Source of the DNA: Desulfobulbus sp.
GTDB taxonomy: Bacteria; Desulfobacterota; Desulfobulbia; Desulfobulbales; Desulfobulbaceae
Assembly (NCBI GenBank): GCA_012729435.1
Contig: JAAYDD010000065.1
Coordinates: 1-42,268, forward strand
Length of the DNA: 42,268 nucleotides
Reading direction: 5' to 3'
The position numbers were made by a program, and so were the translations under genes. This document shows, piece by piece, positions 40,885 through 42,268 of this stretch. The stretch's first letter is position 1. Every line of letters begins with the position of its first letter. Below the pieces are notes generated by a model. The model searched no databases. It was given only the letters and a program-made list of their open reading frames with translations, and was not told the DNA's origin.

Positions 40885-41353
40885 GACTGTCGAAGTTCCA
40901 TGAAGTTTATGCCACACAATCTGACTGACGTACGATGCACTTACAGAAGATCGGTGGACGCTGCAATTAAATTGTGGGGTTGACGGGTCTTTACAAAATA
41001 GAGACAAACAGGCACTGTCAAGGTTACAACCTCAACAAAGAGAACTGTGTGAAACCTGCAAACAGGAAAAACTCATTGAGATCGGGGCAACCGGTGTTTG
41101 AGCTGCAGGTACAGCGGGCCGGGTGCTCAAAAAAACGACTGCCAGAATAGCATGATTGCCATGCGATGTCCACCTGTACAGATCTTCTTTTGCCGCTGGT
41201 TATGGCCAAAAACGAACAACCCCGGCAGGTCACAGACCGGGAAGAGATCGATTGTAAAAAAATTACCCAAGCATTGAAAAACAGCAGCATCGCTGCACAA
41301 AATAAGACGTTGAGGAAAGGGGAAGGTTCAGTGTTGGGTTGCTCCCTAATGGC

Positions 41354-41415
41354 GCCCACACACGGCTCACCTGGAGCCGGCTTTTTCGGCGATCAGGTGC
41401 AGCCGATGGTTAGCT
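41354..41415 (-). repeat. attC-like recombination site 2
   Basis: Minus strand AGCTAAC-catc-GGCT(g)CACCTG-atc-GCCG-aaaaagc-CGGC-tc-CAGGTGAGCC-gtg-TGTGGGC; extra base in the left arm. Confidence 0.5.
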
Positions 41416-41461
41416 GATATAACAAGTCGCATTTGCGCCGTAATCGGACTGTTCACAAGGT

Positions 41462-41785
41462 TTAAAGCGCGTTCTGAAGCATCCGCACCTTGTCGCTGGT
41501 CCTCTTGAAGAAGCGTGAAGCATTCTCAAGAGCCTCTTCTAAATTGAGGAGATCTCGATACATGTCTTCCCGACCCACGGATACAGCTTTCGCCTTGATA
41601 TCGTTCTCATATTCGTTTGTAAGCACCGCAATTTCTATTAATCGGCTCATAGCATCAAACATGTTATCAGATGCCGAGGTAAAGCCATAGTAATTGGGCG
41701 GGACTTGCTTATCTTCCAACGCTTTCCTGAGTGCTGGGAAAGGTCCCCATTTGCGCTCGCGGTAAGCTTCTGCCGTCAAGCTCAT
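41462..41785 (-). CDS. Hypothetical protein, likely integron cassette gene (107 aa)
   Basis: MSLTAEAYRERKWGPFPALRKALEDKQVPP...; SD agggagg; lies between two attC-like hairpins. Confidence 0.7.
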   Translation of the reverse strand: MSLTAEAYRERKWGPFPALRKALEDKQVPPNYYGFTSASDNMFDAMSRLIEIAVLTNEYENDIKAKAVSVGREDMYRDLLNLEEALENASRFFKRTSDKVRMLQNAL

Positions 41786-41819
41786 GCTTGGTGCCTCCCT
41801 ATTGGCATTGTCGTCGTGC

Positions 41820-41881
41820 AGCTAACGTGGAGTTCTGCGGACCCGCGCTGTTTGCGGGTCCGCAGGAACGACTTGTTGTGC
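41820..41881 (-). repeat. attC-like recombination site 1
   Basis: Minus strand GCACAACAAGTC-GTTC(c)TGCGGACCCGC-aaacagc-GCGGGTCCGCAGAAC-tccac-GTTAGCT: 15-bp stem with one extrahelical base and core-like ends. Confidence 0.72.
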
Positions 41882-41917
41882 AATTTATATCATATTTATA
41901 ATATGTTACATCGCATA

Positions 41918-42118
41918 TCAAGCCTTGCTCAGCTCTATCCTAACTTTTTCCAAAATCACATATTTTCTGTCGTCAGAAATTCCTCTAAAGGCTTCCTCAA
42001 GCAATTTCACTGTTGCGTCTGTTAAAAGCTGTTTAATCTTCTTTGTATCCCCAAATGAAAAATTTTGTATCTCTATTAATAGTTCTTGATAGTCTTTCAA
42101 GTTCTTTTCTTCTATCAA
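41918..42118 (-). CDS. Hypothetical short ORF, possible upstream cassette gene (TTG start uncertain)
   Basis: LKDYQELLIEIQNFSFGDTKKIKQLLTDATVKLLEEAFRGISDDRKYVILEKVRIELSKA; frame stays open upstream to 42247. Confidence 0.45.
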   Translation of the reverse strand: MIEEKNLKDYQELLIEIQNFSFGDTKKIKQLLTDATVKLLEEAFRGISDDRKYVILEKVRIELSKA

Positions 42119-42268
42119 GTCGTTTGATTTTAGTAACTGCTCAGCAGTTCCCGATATCCCACTAGGCCCTGTTTTTAGGGGATATGAGGAATCGGCTTTC
42201 GTAAACTTTTTGGAGCAATCGCATGATGGTACGGCCGGCTGGCCACGTTACGGCGGAACACCGGCCAC

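Noticed and set aside
41024-41359. 111-aa minus ORF after attC-like site 2
   Set aside because: Would need a GTG start inside the site-2 end; composition not convincing. Left uncalled, though a decayed cassette gene is possible.
41820-41881. Interpretation of the 15-bp hairpin as a terminator
   Set aside because: No T-run follows on either strand; the core-like ends and single extrahelical base fit attC better.

Overview
42.3-kb bacterial chromosomal window. The gene content suggests a Desulfobulbaceae-like sulfate reducer, but that is inference. Order along the window: the 3' end of a 23S rRNA, a 5S rRNA and terminator; a MetH split into two overlapping ORFs; a GlmU-like protein with a truncated beta-helix and a stand-alone AICAR transformylase (PurH-like) domain; DedA and HtpX; a secreted Cys-rich orphan; modABC plus a single-domain ModE; ackA-pta; a lactate-utilisation locus (lutBA fusion-lutC // lctP-GntR-glcD-glcF); a set of small metabolic genes, including an HMG-CoA-lyase-like protein with an altered catalytic motif; a cobalamin-riboswitch-controlled cobU-S-C-T operon; a CAP-domain protein, speA, a SprT/DUF2786 fusion and a Ste24-like M48 protease. 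At the right edge two attC-like hairpins frame small ORFs and look like an integron gene-cassette array. Strongest leads: the attC cassette array (41.35-42.27 kb); the near-identical promoter/operator layout across the lactate locus plus an untracked 34-aa leader ORF before lctP; the HMGL-like enzyme with W-E in place of R-D; the structured leader and ModE palindrome upstream of modA; and the MetH split, which a one-base shift would undo. No complete new defence or mobile system was seen. All calls come from reading the sequence; no searches or folding programs were run.
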